From Paraconexibacter sp040581415 (GTDB taxonomy: Bacteria; Actinomycetota; Thermoleophilia; Solirubrobacterales; Solirubrobacteraceae), in NCBI RefSeq assembly GCF_040581415.1, contig NZ_CP114014.1, positions 1,178,001 to 1,242,000 on the forward strand: DNA of 64,000 bases, read 5' to 3'. Below, piece after piece: positions 26,116 through 34,401 of the stretch. The notes beneath the pieces were generated by a model. The model worked only from the letters and a program-made list of their open reading frames with translations. It was not told where the DNA came from and made no database searches. Both the position numbers and the translations under genes were made by a program. Position 1 is the first letter of the stretch, and each line of letters opens with the position of its first letter.

Positions 26116-27177
26116 TCAGGCGGCAGCCCCGCGGACGGTCGCCGTCCCCAGCAGCAGCCCCGGAGTGAAGGCCGTGGTGCCGAAGGCCTGGTTCAGCGCG
26201 CCCGCGGCGGCGGCTGTGAGCTTCGCCTGGACGTTGCCGACCGTCACCGTGCGGCCCGCGATCGCGACCTGCGGAGCCGAGAGGTCGAGGTCGAGGACCT
26301 CCACCCGGTCCGCTCCGCCGTTCACCTTGGCGGCGAGCGTCTTCCTGGTCGTGTCGACGAGGAAGTCCGTGAGCGTGATGGTGGTCGCGCCCTTGGTCAG
26401 GGTGATGCCGCCGCTGTGGCCGACGGTGCCCGCGAGGCTCGTCGCGTTGACGACGCCGCCGGTGATCGGGAAGGCGAGCGAGCCGTCCGTGTTCGTGGTC
26501 GTGCCGGGCGCGAGGCCGGGGGCGACGCCGAGGGAGGTCAGCGCGGCGACAGCGCCCGAGTCCAGGGCGAGGTCCGTCCGGCCGCCGGCGAAGGCGACCT
26601 CGGTGGGCTGGGTCCTCACGGTCAGCGTGCCGAGCTTGAGCTTCGGCTTGAACGCCTTGACCCCGAACGCCTTGTTCAGCGCGGCGGCGCCGGCGCTCGT
26701 GAGGTGCAGCGCGATGTTCGAGGCGTTCGTCGCGAGCCCGGAGCGGGTGACCTTCGCCTTCCCGACGACCGGGAGGAGCAGCTTCGCGCGCGCACCGCCG
26801 TTGACCTTGCTCGTCAGGGTCGACGCCTTCCCGATGATCACGTTGTAGTCGCTCAGCGTGACCTTGACCCGGCCGGCGCTCAGGCTGATGCCCCCGGAGT
26901 GGGTGATCAGCCCGGCCGCGCTGGCGGGGTCGATCCGCCCGCCGGTGATCGGGAAGGTGATCCCGGCGGTGCCGGCCTTCGCCTTGCCGGTCGGCGCGAC
27001 CTTCACGCCGAGGCTCTTGAGCGCCTTCGCCGCCGAGGCGTCCAGCTTGAGCGTGGTCCCGCCCTTCGGAGCGAGCCGCACGGGTGCAGCGGACGCCGGT
27101 GCGGCGGCGACCGCGACGGCGACGGCCGCGCCGGTGGCGACGAGGACGCGGCGGGTGTTGGGGATGCTGGGCTTCAT
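26116..27177 (-). CDS. secreted protein with two tandem beta-rich repeats
   Basis: A 353-residue exported protein. The start at 27177 is fixed by a perfect GGAGGT motif nine bases upstream, giving a signal peptide (MKPSIPNTRRVLVATGAA and on to ASA). The mature protein is two copies of a unit of about 165 residues; each contains TLKLDASAAKALKSLGV (LALDSGAVAALTSLGV in copy 2), FPITGGRIDPAS (FPITGGVVNATS), HSGGISL (HSGGITL), a VKVTLSDYNVII-type strand and a KVNGGARAKLL segment. The pattern is reminiscent of HtaA-type surface domains, but I would not assign function from it. It diverges from an ECF sigma factor gene and may belong to its regulon. Confidence 0.68.
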   Translation of the reverse strand: MKPSIPNTRRVLVATGAAVAVAVAAAPASAAPVRLAPKGGTTLKLDASAAKALKSLGVKVAPTGKAKAGTAGITFPITGGRIDPASAAGLITHSGGISLSAGRVKVTLSDYNVIIGKASTLTSKVNGGARAKLLLPVVGKAKVTRSGLATNASNIALHLTSAGAAALNKAFGVKAFKPKLKLGTLTVRTQPTEVAFAGGRTDLALDSGAVAALTSLGVAPGLAPGTTTNTDGSLAFPITGGVVNATSLAGTVGHSGGITLTKGATTITLTDFLVDTTRKTLAAKVNGGADRVEVLDLDLSAPQVAIAGRTVTVGNVQAKLTAAAAGALNQAFGTTAFTPGLLLGTATVRGAAA

Positions 27178-27257
27178 GCGGGTGGGACCTCCGATTCGGG
27201 GTGGGACTCCGAGGGCATCCGAGACCACGGTGGCGATCGGTTGGGTCGAACGCGCCA

Positions 27258-27282
27258 GAACCGAACGGCGGTGAGCCACGTA
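27258..27282 (+). promoter_or_regulatory. possible ECF-type promoter for the sigma gene
   Basis: GAACC at 27258-27262 and CGTA at 27279-27282, 16 bases apart, resemble the -35 (GAAC) and -10 (CGT) elements of ECF promoters. Initiation seven or so bases on would coincide with the ATG at 27287, giving a leaderless, self-activated transcript. Confidence 0.45.
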
Positions 27283-27286
27283 CCCC

Positions 27287-27976
27287 ATGGGTGAGATGTC
27301 CGCGCCGGAGCTCATGCACGACGTCGGGACGCGCATGGCGGTGAACCCCGGGCGCGCTGCGCCGTCCCGGGACGAGCAGCGCGTGGCGCGCGGGCTGGTG
27401 GGCGGCGACCCCGAGGCGCTGCGTGCCCTGCACGAGCGCTTCGCGGGCGTGGTCTTCGGCTACCTGCTGAGCACGCTCGGCAACCGCGCGACCGCCGAGG
27501 ACGTGTGCCAGCAGGTCTTCACGGAGGTGTGGACGCGCGGGTCGAGCTACGACGCCGAGCGGGCGTCGCTGCTGACCTGGGTCATGACGATCACGCGCTC
27601 ACGGGCGATCGACGAGCTGCGCCGGCGGCGACCCGAGCCGCACGCCCCGGAGTCCGCGGCCGCGCTCGCCGACGCCGCCGAGCCCGGGTCCGCGTCGGCT
27701 GGGGTCCCCGACGACATCGATGGCCTGCTGGCCCGCTGGGAGATGGCCCACCTCCTGGATCGCGTGGACCAGGACGACGCGCTCCTGCTGCGCCTGCGGT
27801 TCTACGCCGAGCTCAGCCAGACCGAGATCGCCGACCGCACCGGTCTGCCGCTCGGCACCGTGAAGACCCGCATGGTGCGCGGGCTGGAGCGGATGCGCGA
27901 CCTGATGGCTGCCGACGAGCCGCGCATCGCCGGTCCCGGCGTGGCTCGGCGCACGTCGCTCGAGGTGGCGTCATGA
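27287..27976 (+). CDS. ECF RNA polymerase sigma factor (SigK-like)
   Basis: A 229-residue sigma factor. Region 2 is at about residues 35-105 (ALRALHERFAGVVFGYLLSTLGN, EDVCQQVFTEVWTR, SLLTWVMTITRSRAIDELR) and region 4 at about 155-210 (DALLLRLRFYAELSQTEIADRTGLPLGTVKTRMVRGLERM). It pairs with the RskA-like gene that begins inside its stop codon (ATGA), the usual SigK-RskA layout, so the anti-sigma holds it inactive at the membrane. The first 30 residues are poorly conserved; a second ATG lies at 27296. An ECF-like promoter overlaps the start, suggesting autoregulation. Confidence 0.9.
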   Translation: MGEMSAPELMHDVGTRMAVNPGRAAPSRDEQRVARGLVGGDPEALRALHERFAGVVFGYLLSTLGNRATAEDVCQQVFTEVWTRGSSYDAERASLLTWVMTITRSRAIDELRRRRPEPHAPESAAALADAAEPGSASAGVPDDIDGLLARWEMAHLLDRVDQDDALLLRLRFYAELSQTEIADRTGLPLGTVKTRMVRGLERMRDLMAADEPRIAGPGVARRTSLEVAS

Positions 27977-28749
27977 ACCCCGGCGTTCGTCCGGTCGACG
28001 TCGTGCTCGGGGGCCTCGACGCCGACCAGGTGGCCCGGGCCGAGCAGCTGATCAGGGAGGACCCGGCCTTCCGCGCCGAGGTCGAGCGGCTGCGCCTGGC
28101 GGGCGTGGCCATCGCACGGGCCGGCAGCGTGGGCGACGTGCCCGACCCCCCGGCGCTGCGGATGGACGCCGCACTCGCGGCACGGCCCGCCTGGGACGGC
28201 GTGGCCGCCGGTGAGGCCGCGCCGCCCACCGCGGCGGCCCCGCTGCGGCAGCCGCGCGGCGTCCGCGCGTGGGCCACGCGGCCGATCACGCTCCGCCGGG
28301 GCGTCGCCGCGCTCGCGTCGGCGGTGCTGCTCACCGCCGGGGCCGGGGGCGCGGTCGTGCTCACGGGCGATCCGGCACCGGGGGACGAGATCGTGGCCGG
28401 GCCCGGCGCGGCCCCCGTCGTGCTCCTGCGCGCGTTCGACGGCTTCGCCGGGGCGGGGCGCGTGTCCGTGCGGCTCCCTGCGACCGCCGGGCGTCCCGCG
28501 GTCCTCGTCGCCGACGGCCTCGCCCCGAGCCCGTCGGGCCACTACTACGAGCTCTGGCTGATGAGCGACGGCACCCGTCTCGCGTCGCTGGGAAGCTTCC
28601 GGGTGGGGGCGGGGGGCCACGTCGAGGTGCGCTTCCCGGTCGGCGTCGACCCGCAGGCCTACCGGTACCTCGACATCTCCCTCGAGGCGGACGACGGCGA
28701 CCCGGCCCACTCCGCGCGCTCGGTGCTCCGCTCGCGGCCGTTGTCCTAG
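27973..28749 (+). CDS. RskA-like membrane anti-sigma factor
   Basis: A 258-residue protein: a cytoplasmic N-terminal segment (about 1-90, DVVLGGLDADQVARAEQLIREDP) without the Cys pair of zinc anti-sigma factors, one membrane helix (about 117-137, RRGVAALASAVLLTAGAGGAVVL), and an extracytoplasmic domain typical of RskA (HYYELWLMSDGTRLASLGSF, YLDISLEADDGDPAHSARSVL). It should bind and silence the sigma factor translated just before it and release it on regulated proteolysis. Its ATG overlaps the sigma stop codon by four bases. Confidence 0.9.
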   Translation: MNPGVRPVDVVLGGLDADQVARAEQLIREDPAFRAEVERLRLAGVAIARAGSVGDVPDPPALRMDAALAARPAWDGVAAGEAAPPTAAAPLRQPRGVRAWATRPITLRRGVAALASAVLLTAGAGGAVVLTGDPAPGDEIVAGPGAAPVVLLRAFDGFAGAGRVSVRLPATAGRPAVLVADGLAPSPSGHYYELWLMSDGTRLASLGSFRVGAGGHVEVRFPVGVDPQAYRYLDISLEADDGDPAHSARSVLRSRPLS

Positions 28750-28841
28750 CCGTCGCCGCCGAGCGAGCCCTGCCGCGCCGGGGCCGGAGGCCAAGCGGCC
28801 GCGGGTGGACCGCCCCTCGGAGCCCACGTACCCTTCGCCGC

Positions 28842-29312
28842 ATGCGTGGTCAGAGAGCGAACGTCGAGTCGCCGGCCCTTGCGCTCGCTGCGGCTCCCTG
28901 GGGACGGCGCGCGCTCGCGCTCGGGGTGGACGGGCTGCTGTACGCCATCGTCACGGTGCTCGCGTTCGTGGTGACGATCATCGTGCTCGCGAACGGGTCC
29001 AGCGACGAGGACGCAGCCGGGACGGGCCTCACCGCGCTGCTGGTGTTCGCGGTGACCTATCCGTGGCTGCTGCTGGGGCTCTGGGGCGGCCGGACCGTCG
29101 GCCGGCGGGTCGCGGGGGTCCGCGTGGTCGGTCACGACGGGCGGCCGGTCGGCATCGGCCGGGCGTTCGTGCGCGAGGTGCTGGTCAAGGGCGTCTTCGG
29201 CGTGTTGGTCCTGCCGCTGCTCGCCAGCGTCCTGTGGCCGCTGCGCGACCCGCACCAGCGTGCGCTCCACGACCTCGTCGCCGGGACGCGGGTGGTCCGG
29301 GACCGGTCCTGA
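28842..29312 (+). CDS. RDD family membrane protein
   Basis: A 156-residue protein with three hydrophobic stretches. The defining features are present: R-A-L-A-x-x-V-D near the first helix (RRALALGVDGLLYAIV), GGRTVGRRVAGVRVVGHDGRPVG between helices, and the closing DPHQRALHDLVAGTRVV. RDD proteins are membrane proteins of mostly unknown role. The sequence upstream contains GAGCCCACGTACCC, very like GAGCCACGTACCCC directly before the ECF sigma start, so it might be driven by the same sigma factor; this is a weak inference. Confidence 0.85.
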   Translation: MRGQRANVESPALALAAAPWGRRALALGVDGLLYAIVTVLAFVVTIIVLANGSSDEDAAGTGLTALLVFAVTYPWLLLGLWGGRTVGRRVAGVRVVGHDGRPVGIGRAFVREVLVKGVFGVLVLPLLASVLWPLRDPHQRALHDLVAGTRVVRDRS

Positions 29313-29382
29313 AACGCCGGCCCGCGGACGAAAGGGGGGAACCCCCGATGGCACCGCGGACCCCCGGCGCGAAGCTCGGACC

Positions 29383-30168
29383 ATGTTCTCCACCTCCAGC
29401 CCCGTCCGCTCCGCCGCCATCCTGACCGCGCTCGTCGGCGCCGCGCTGCCGGCCGTCGCCGTCCCGGCCGCGTCCGCCGCCACCCGCACGGAGGCGACCT
29501 ACGCCGTCACGCTCAAGGCGCAGATGACCGAGCGGTGGCAGTACCGCTACGACTCCACCGACGACTGCAAGCTGACCGGCGACATGTGCACCAAGACGAT
29601 CGTCGGCAGTGGCGCGGCGTCCGCGCAGCTGCGCACGCGCAGCCCCCAGGACGTCTGGGTCCTGCGCGGCAGTGGAGGCCGTCCGCCCGCGCTGAACACC
29701 GGGACCGACGGCCTGCAGATCACGGGGTCGACGGTCCGGTCCGGCAGCCTGACGACGACCTACGGCGGACCGTGGCAGGCGGCGAACCGCGACGTGACGC
29801 GCCCGACGTCCGGCTGCGGGCGCAGGGACGTCCGGGCCTCGACCGGCCTCGCGTGGGCCGGCCGCTCCGGCCTGCAGACCTCGCTGTCCGTGGGCGAGGG
29901 CTCCGGCGCCTGCCCGTCCGGGCCGGGTCCCGCGCCGGACTGGAAGAACGACGAGGCGCCGAGCCTGTCGGCCGTCGTCGCCGCCGTCTCGCCGTCCAAG
30001 TTCCTGAAGACCAGGCAGTTCACGATCCGCGGGACGAAGACGTTCACCGCGACCTACCCGACGTCGCAGGGCAGCAGCAAGCTCGGCCGCTACAGCGAGG
30101 GCGGCGACCACACGGTCCGCTGGACGTGGGAGGCGACGTTCCGGCTGAAGCCGGGACGCCGCGGCTGA
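29383..30168 (+). CDS. secreted protein of unknown function
   Basis: A 261-residue exported protein with signal peptide (MFSTSSPVRSAAILTALVGA... ending near ASA). The mature part is beta-rich with two Cys pairs (DDCKLTGDMC near the N-terminus; SGCGRRDV and GSGACPSG later). The end (TRQFTIRGTKTFTATY, then GGDHTVRWTWEATFRLKPG) is strand-like. I recognise no family. It is the last of several plus-strand genes and is convergent with the SGNH hydrolase gene 31 bases away. Confidence 0.65.
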   Translation: MFSTSSPVRSAAILTALVGAALPAVAVPAASAATRTEATYAVTLKAQMTERWQYRYDSTDDCKLTGDMCTKTIVGSGAASAQLRTRSPQDVWVLRGSGGRPPALNTGTDGLQITGSTVRSGSLTTTYGGPWQAANRDVTRPTSGCGRRDVRASTGLAWAGRSGLQTSLSVGEGSGACPSGPGPAPDWKNDEAPSLSAVVAAVSPSKFLKTRQFTIRGTKTFTATYPTSQGSSKLGRYSEGGDHTVRWTWEATFRLKPGRRG

Positions 30169-30199
30169 GCGGTCCCGGCCTGTCGTGTGGCGCGCGGCG

Positions 30200-31696
30200 C
30201 TATCCGCGACCGCGGGTCGCCACCCGAGGGTCTGGCGCGGTGAGGCAGCGCGGGACCCGGACGGTCCGCCGGAACGGCGCGTGCCCCGGCGAGGACCGGC
30301 CGCGCAGGCGGACGGTCAACGTCTGCGGCCGCCCGCCGGGGAGGCGGACGAGGACCGCGGTCGGCCCTGCCCGGCGGACGCGCGCCGACCGTCCGCCGAT
30401 GGCCGCGGTGACCGAGCGCGCTCGCGACGGGACGCGCAGCCGGACGACCCGCGCAGTGCAGGTGGGCGCCACCGGCGCCAGGACGGCAAGGTCGACGGCC
30501 TCGCCGAGCCGGCGGTAGCCCGCGGGGTTCAGGTGGATCCCGTCGGGGTCGTCGTAGCGCGGGTCACGACGGCCGTCGGCGGTGCTCACCGCGCGCTCGA
30601 AGTCGACGTGGTGCTCGAACGTGCCGCTTGTCCGGATCCAGTCGTTCAGTCGCAGCCGGTCGGCCTTCGCAGCGGCGGTGTAGTGCAGGTCATCCCGCAC
30701 GTTGAGCGTGGCGGCGATCACGTCGAGGCCGCGGCCCCGGGCGCGGTCCGCCAGGCCGCGCAGGGCGCCGCGGAGCTGCGCGAACGTGCAGCCGTTGGCC
30801 AGGTCGTTCGTCCCGGCGAATAGGAACACGGTCCGGACGCCGGAGACGTCCAGGACATCGCGATCGAACCGGTCGACCCCGTCCGGGCCGTCGGCGCCGA
30901 GGCCCACACCGCAGTCGACGCTGTTGCCGGAGAGCCCGGCGTTGACCACGGACCTGTCGATGCCCGCTGCCTGCAGCCGCGCCGCCAAGACGTCGGTCCA
31001 GCGGTCGTGCCCGTCGAAGGTGCTGCCCAGGCCGTCCGACAGCGAGTCGCCGAGGACGACCACCGCGCCCGCGTCGGCCGCGCTCAGGACGTCGACGCGA
31101 TCGACGACCACGACCGACGTGACCCCGGCGGTGAAGGCCGCGCCGGAGTCGTCCGCGGTGGCGTTCCCGTACCCGCTGCGGGTGAGGTAGTTGGTGCGGA
31201 ACGCCTGGGCGTGCACGCTCGGGGTGAGGGCAGGCCCGGGCAGGTACACGCTGACCGCGACGTCCTGGCCGGCGGCGATCGGCAGGTCGGCGCCGTCGCT
31301 CACGACCGTCGCGCCGGGCGCGACGGTCACCCCGGGCCGGCCCCCGAAGAGCAGGCTGCGGGAGGACCCGGGACGCGTCGCAGCGCCCGTGCCGCCGATC
31401 GCAGCCGTGACCGCGCCGATCCGCAGGGGCGACGCGCTGCCGACGTTGCTCAGCCGGACGCGGACCGCCGTCCCGCCCGATGTCGTCCGCGCGAGCATCC
31501 GCAGCGTGCGGTCGCTCCCCGGGGCCGCGAGCAGGAAGTCGGCATCGGTGTTGTAGGTCTGCGGGAAGGCCGCAGCGGTGGGCGCTGCCCAGGTTGTCAC
31601 CCAGTGCGGCGCGGCGGCCGCCGCCCCGGGCGCGGATGTCGCCGCCGCGACAACGACCCACAGCACCAGCGCGCGCCGCAGGCTCCGGATCTTCAT
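30200..31696 (-). CDS. secreted SGNH/GDSL hydrolase
   Basis: A 498-residue exported esterase-like protein with a signal peptide. All SGNH blocks are visible: block I VVLGDSLSDG (Ser), block II NAGLSGN (Gly), block III FLFAGTNDL (Asn) and block V DGIHLNPAGY (Asp, His). An N-terminal beta domain (WVTTWAAPTAAAF and on) is the usual partner of this subfamily, which acts on acyl or acetyl esters of polysaccharides and lipids. The last 75 residues are an Arg-rich, Cys-bracketed module shared with the glycosidase-like protein at 2885. Its ATG overlaps the stop of the propeller gene by four bases, so the two are co-translated. Confidence 0.87.
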   Translation of the reverse strand: MKIRSLRRALVLWVVVAAATSAPGAAAAAPHWVTTWAAPTAAAFPQTYNTDADFLLAAPGSDRTLRMLARTTSGGTAVRVRLSNVGSASPLRIGAVTAAIGGTGAATRPGSSRSLLFGGRPGVTVAPGATVVSDGADLPIAAGQDVAVSVYLPGPALTPSVHAQAFRTNYLTRSGYGNATADDSGAAFTAGVTSVVVVDRVDVLSAADAGAVVVLGDSLSDGLGSTFDGHDRWTDVLAARLQAAGIDRSVVNAGLSGNSVDCGVGLGADGPDGVDRFDRDVLDVSGVRTVFLFAGTNDLANGCTFAQLRGALRGLADRARGRGLDVIAATLNVRDDLHYTAAAKADRLRLNDWIRTSGTFEHHVDFERAVSTADGRRDPRYDDPDGIHLNPAGYRRLGEAVDLAVLAPVAPTCTARVVRLRVPSRARSVTAAIGGRSARVRRAGPTAVLVRLPGGRPQTLTVRLRGRSSPGHAPFRRTVRVPRCLTAPDPRVATRGRG

Positions 31697-33651
31697 CGCG
31701 GCAGCCGGACCGTCGCGCGGCCCCGGTCGAAGGTGTCGCCCGCGGTGGCCACCACTGCCCGAACCCCACGCTTCACTGCGCGCGGCAGGCGGACTGTCGC
31801 GACCCCGGCAGCGTTCGTCCGGGTGCGCCGCCCGGCGAGGAGGACCCGGGCGCCCCGGACGGGGCGGCTGTCCCCCAGGATCGTCGCCCGCACGGTGACG
31901 CGCACCCGCAGCGTGCCGGTCCGGCGCGCGCCGACCTCCAGGCGGGACGGCCGGACGAAGCTCTCCGGGCACGCAGCGGCAGCGGCGAGGCGCGTGACGC
32001 GCCGTCCACCGAACGCCGTGTCGACCGTGCCGGACAAGGTGGTCGGGGGCTCGGTCACCGGCGGAGCCGGTATCCGCTGGGAGAACGCGACGGCGACACG
32101 GTGATGGCCGGCCGGCCGGCCGCCCGCGTCGGTGGCGGTGACGTCGGCCGCGTAGCGGATGCCCAAGCGGGCGGCGCTGCCCGTCACGTCCTCGGTCCCG
32201 TCGAGGAAGGTCACCCCGTCGTCGCTGTAGCGCGAGTACGTGACACGCCCGACGATCGCTGCCACGTTCCCGCCGCGGACGATCGTCGCCGTCCCGCCGC
32301 GCGGTCCGTCGACCGTGGTGATGCCCGGCAGGCCGAACGCGCCGCGGTAGGCCTGCGGCGCCGGTGCCCACGCGCCCACGACCGTTTTCACCGTCGCCGC
32401 CGGAGCGCTCGGACGCCGGTCGAGGCGCGCGACGAGCAGCCGGTTCGGCGCCGTGCCCTTCTGCCGGACGTACGAATTGGACCCGGCCGGAACGGGCCTG
32501 AGCTGCCGCTCCTGCACGAGCACGCGCGTGCTGTCCGGGCTCCAGAAGGCGACGCCCGCGAGGTTGTTGCCCACGATGTCGTCCCCGCCACGGTAGGGCG
32601 CGAGGGGCTGGCCCGCCAGGGTGCCGCCGGCGTCGCCGGACCCGGCCAGCAGCCACGGCTGCAGGTCGCACGCGAACCCGGCCTTGCTCGAGACGTAGTG
32701 GATCGCCACCGCCGCGCCGAGCGGGTAGGTCAGGAACGGCCGCGTCGGGAAGATCCCGAACGGCGTCAGGCGGTCCATGCCGCGCCACGACGCCGCGATC
32801 AGCGCGCGGCCGTCGGGCGACTGCGCGCCGTCCTCGTCCCAGTCGGCGTCGGCTGTGAGCCGGGTCGTCCGGCCGGTGGCGAGGTCGAGCTTGAACATGT
32901 CCGCGTTCCCGCCCTCGCGCTCGCCGACGATGATCGCCGCCGCGCCCCCGTCCGCGAACGACTTCAGCTCGAACAGCTGGCTGCCGTTGGCCCAGCGCTC
33001 GGCGCTGCGATCCAGCAGCGACGTGGCAGGGGTCGGGTTGACCACCCGGGGGTCGGTGACGACGTAGCGGTCCGCAGCCCGGCGCAGACCGGCGACGAGC
33101 ATCACCAGCTGGTCGGGCCGCGTGTTCGTGTATCCCAGGTGCTCGCCGTCGGGTGCGAGGTGATAGGTCCGGCGGCCGAGCCCGGGGTTGCCGCTGAGCG
33201 TGCTGTCGTCCGCCGACAGGTCGACCGGGAGGTAGGCGTGCTCCGCGCAGTCCACCAGCGACGGCCGGCACTCCAGGACGGAGGCGACGTCGCCGAGCTC
33301 GTTCGCGAGGAACATGCGGCGGTTGTCGGGGAAGACGTAGCTGAAAGCGCCGATGATGCCCGGGCGGTCGTCGAAGCCGCACGTCACGCAGCGCAGGTTT
33401 CGCCCGTCCGCCGTGGCCATCCACTCGCGCCCGCCGTTGTAGTCGTGGAAGAGGATGTGCCTGCCGTCGGGTGACCAGGTCGGTGCCCACGGCATCACGC
33501 CGGCCGGGGTCGCGATCCGCTCGTGGGCGATCGGCTCGAACGGCGGCGGCGCCGCCTGCCCGGTGGCCGGCCACGCGGCGGCAAGCGCCAGTGCGGCGCC
33601 CGCCACCGTCAGCGCCTGCCGGCGCATCGCACTCCCCGTCGACCCGAACAC
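31693..33651 (-). CDS. secreted TolB-like beta-propeller protein
   Basis: A 652-residue exported protein. After the signal peptide there are PD40-type blades (WAPTWSPDGRHILFHDYNGG, HLAPDGEHLGYTNTR, GAQSPDGRALIAASW, WSPDSTRVLVQER), then an Ig-like region and a C-terminal beta domain of about 90 residues starting at a Cys (CPESFVRPSRLEV) with a carboxypeptidase-regulatory-like pattern (RPVRGARVLLAGRRTRTNAAGVATVRLP). It probably binds rather than cleaves. It is translationally coupled to the SGNH hydrolase. The GTG at 33651 has a GGAGG motif nine bases upstream; an ATG at 33627 is an alternative. Confidence 0.75.
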   Translation of the reverse strand: MFGSTGSAMRRQALTVAGAALALAAAWPATGQAAPPPFEPIAHERIATPAGVMPWAPTWSPDGRHILFHDYNGGREWMATADGRNLRCVTCGFDDRPGIIGAFSYVFPDNRRMFLANELGDVASVLECRPSLVDCAEHAYLPVDLSADDSTLSGNPGLGRRTYHLAPDGEHLGYTNTRPDQLVMLVAGLRRAADRYVVTDPRVVNPTPATSLLDRSAERWANGSQLFELKSFADGGAAAIIVGEREGGNADMFKLDLATGRTTRLTADADWDEDGAQSPDGRALIAASWRGMDRLTPFGIFPTRPFLTYPLGAAVAIHYVSSKAGFACDLQPWLLAGSGDAGGTLAGQPLAPYRGGDDIVGNNLAGVAFWSPDSTRVLVQERQLRPVPAGSNSYVRQKGTAPNRLLVARLDRRPSAPAATVKTVVGAWAPAPQAYRGAFGLPGITTVDGPRGGTATIVRGGNVAAIVGRVTYSRYSDDGVTFLDGTEDVTGSAARLGIRYAADVTATDAGGRPAGHHRVAVAFSQRIPAPPVTEPPTTLSGTVDTAFGGRRVTRLAAAAACPESFVRPSRLEVGARRTGTLRVRVTVRATILGDSRPVRGARVLLAGRRTRTNAAGVATVRLPRAVKRGVRAVVATAGDTFDRGRATVRLPR

Positions 33652-33699
33652 GCGCTGACCCCTCCGTCGTCCCGACCACCTCCGTGGCGATCACTTGCC

Positions 33700-33729
33700 T
33701 TGAAGGTAAACCATACTTGGCGGTATAGT
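33700..33729 (+). promoter_or_regulatory. promoter with overlapping palindrome before the TetR gene
   Basis: TTGAAG (33700-33705) and TATAGT (33724-33729), 18 bases apart, form a plausible housekeeping promoter. The -10 lies inside a palindrome, ACCATAC-N6-GTATAGT (33710-33729, one mismatch), a likely self-operator. The ATG follows the -10 by six bases, so the mRNA is probably leaderless. Confidence 0.6.
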
Positions 33730-33735
33730 CAAACC

Positions 33736-34401
33736 ATGAGCACGGGCGAGGCCGATGTGACCGATGGGCGCCGCCGTCGCCGAGTCACCGACGAGCAGAT
33801 CCTCGACGCGGCGGTCGCGGAGTTCGCCGCCCGTGGGCACGCCGGCGCCAGCATGGCTGCGGTGGCGGCCAGAGCCGGGACCACCAAGCCGACCCTGTAC
33901 GCGAACTTCGGCTCGAAGGACGGGCTCTACGTGGCGGCCGTCGCGGCCGAGACCGAACGCCTGCGGGCGGCCCTGCTGAGCACCTACGCAGGCACGGAGG
34001 GTGACCCGGTCCGCGCGCAGTTGCACGCCGGGACGCTCGCGATCTTCGGCTACGCCGCCGCGCGCCCGGACGGCTTCGAGCTGCTCTTCGGCGCCGCCCC
34101 CGGGCTCCCGACCGGGTCACCCGTGACGCGTGACGCCTACGAGGACGTCGTCGCGGCGATCGCAGGGATGGTGCGCGGCCGACTGGCCGACGGGGACGAC
34201 GGCGACCCGCGCCACGCGCGCTTCGTGGCGGCGATGCTCGTCGGGCTGCTGCATGCGGCCGCTCGGACGGCGGTCACGGACGGGCTCGACCACGAGGCGG
34301 CCGCGGCCGTCGCGCAGTCGCTCGTGCTGGACGGCCTGAGTGGCCTCGACGCCTCTCCGCTCGGTGACCCCGTGCTCAGGCGCCGAGGGCGCGCGCGATG
34401 A
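33736..34401 (+). CDS. TetR/AcrR family transcriptional regulator
   Basis: A 221-residue repressor. The N-terminal helix-turn-helix is clear (DEQILDAAVAEFAARGHAGASMAAVAARAGTTKPTLYANFGSKDGLY at about residues 19-65, quoted in parts: ILDAAVAEFAARG, KPTLYANFGSKDGL). The rest is the helical ligand domain. The ATG at 33736 is chosen because a promoter and operator-like palindrome end just before it. It is divergent from the propeller/SGNH hydrolase pair, 84 bases apart, and may control them; its 3' end overlaps the convergent acyl-CoA dehydrogenase gene by 26 bases. Confidence 0.88.
   Translation: MSTGEADVTDGRRRRRVTDEQILDAAVAEFAARGHAGASMAAVAARAGTTKPTLYANFGSKDGLYVAAVAAETERLRAALLSTYAGTEGDPVRAQLHAGTLAIFGYAAARPDGFELLFGAAPGLPTGSPVTRDAYEDVVAAIAGMVRGRLADGDDGDPRHARFVAAMLVGLLHAAARTAVTDGLDHEAAAAVAQSLVLDGLSGLDASPLGDPVLRRRGRAR

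Noticed and set aside
29333..29346. Hairpin of G-run and C-run before the gene at 29383
   Set aside because: Loop is only two bases and the arms five to six; too weak to call a terminator or regulator.
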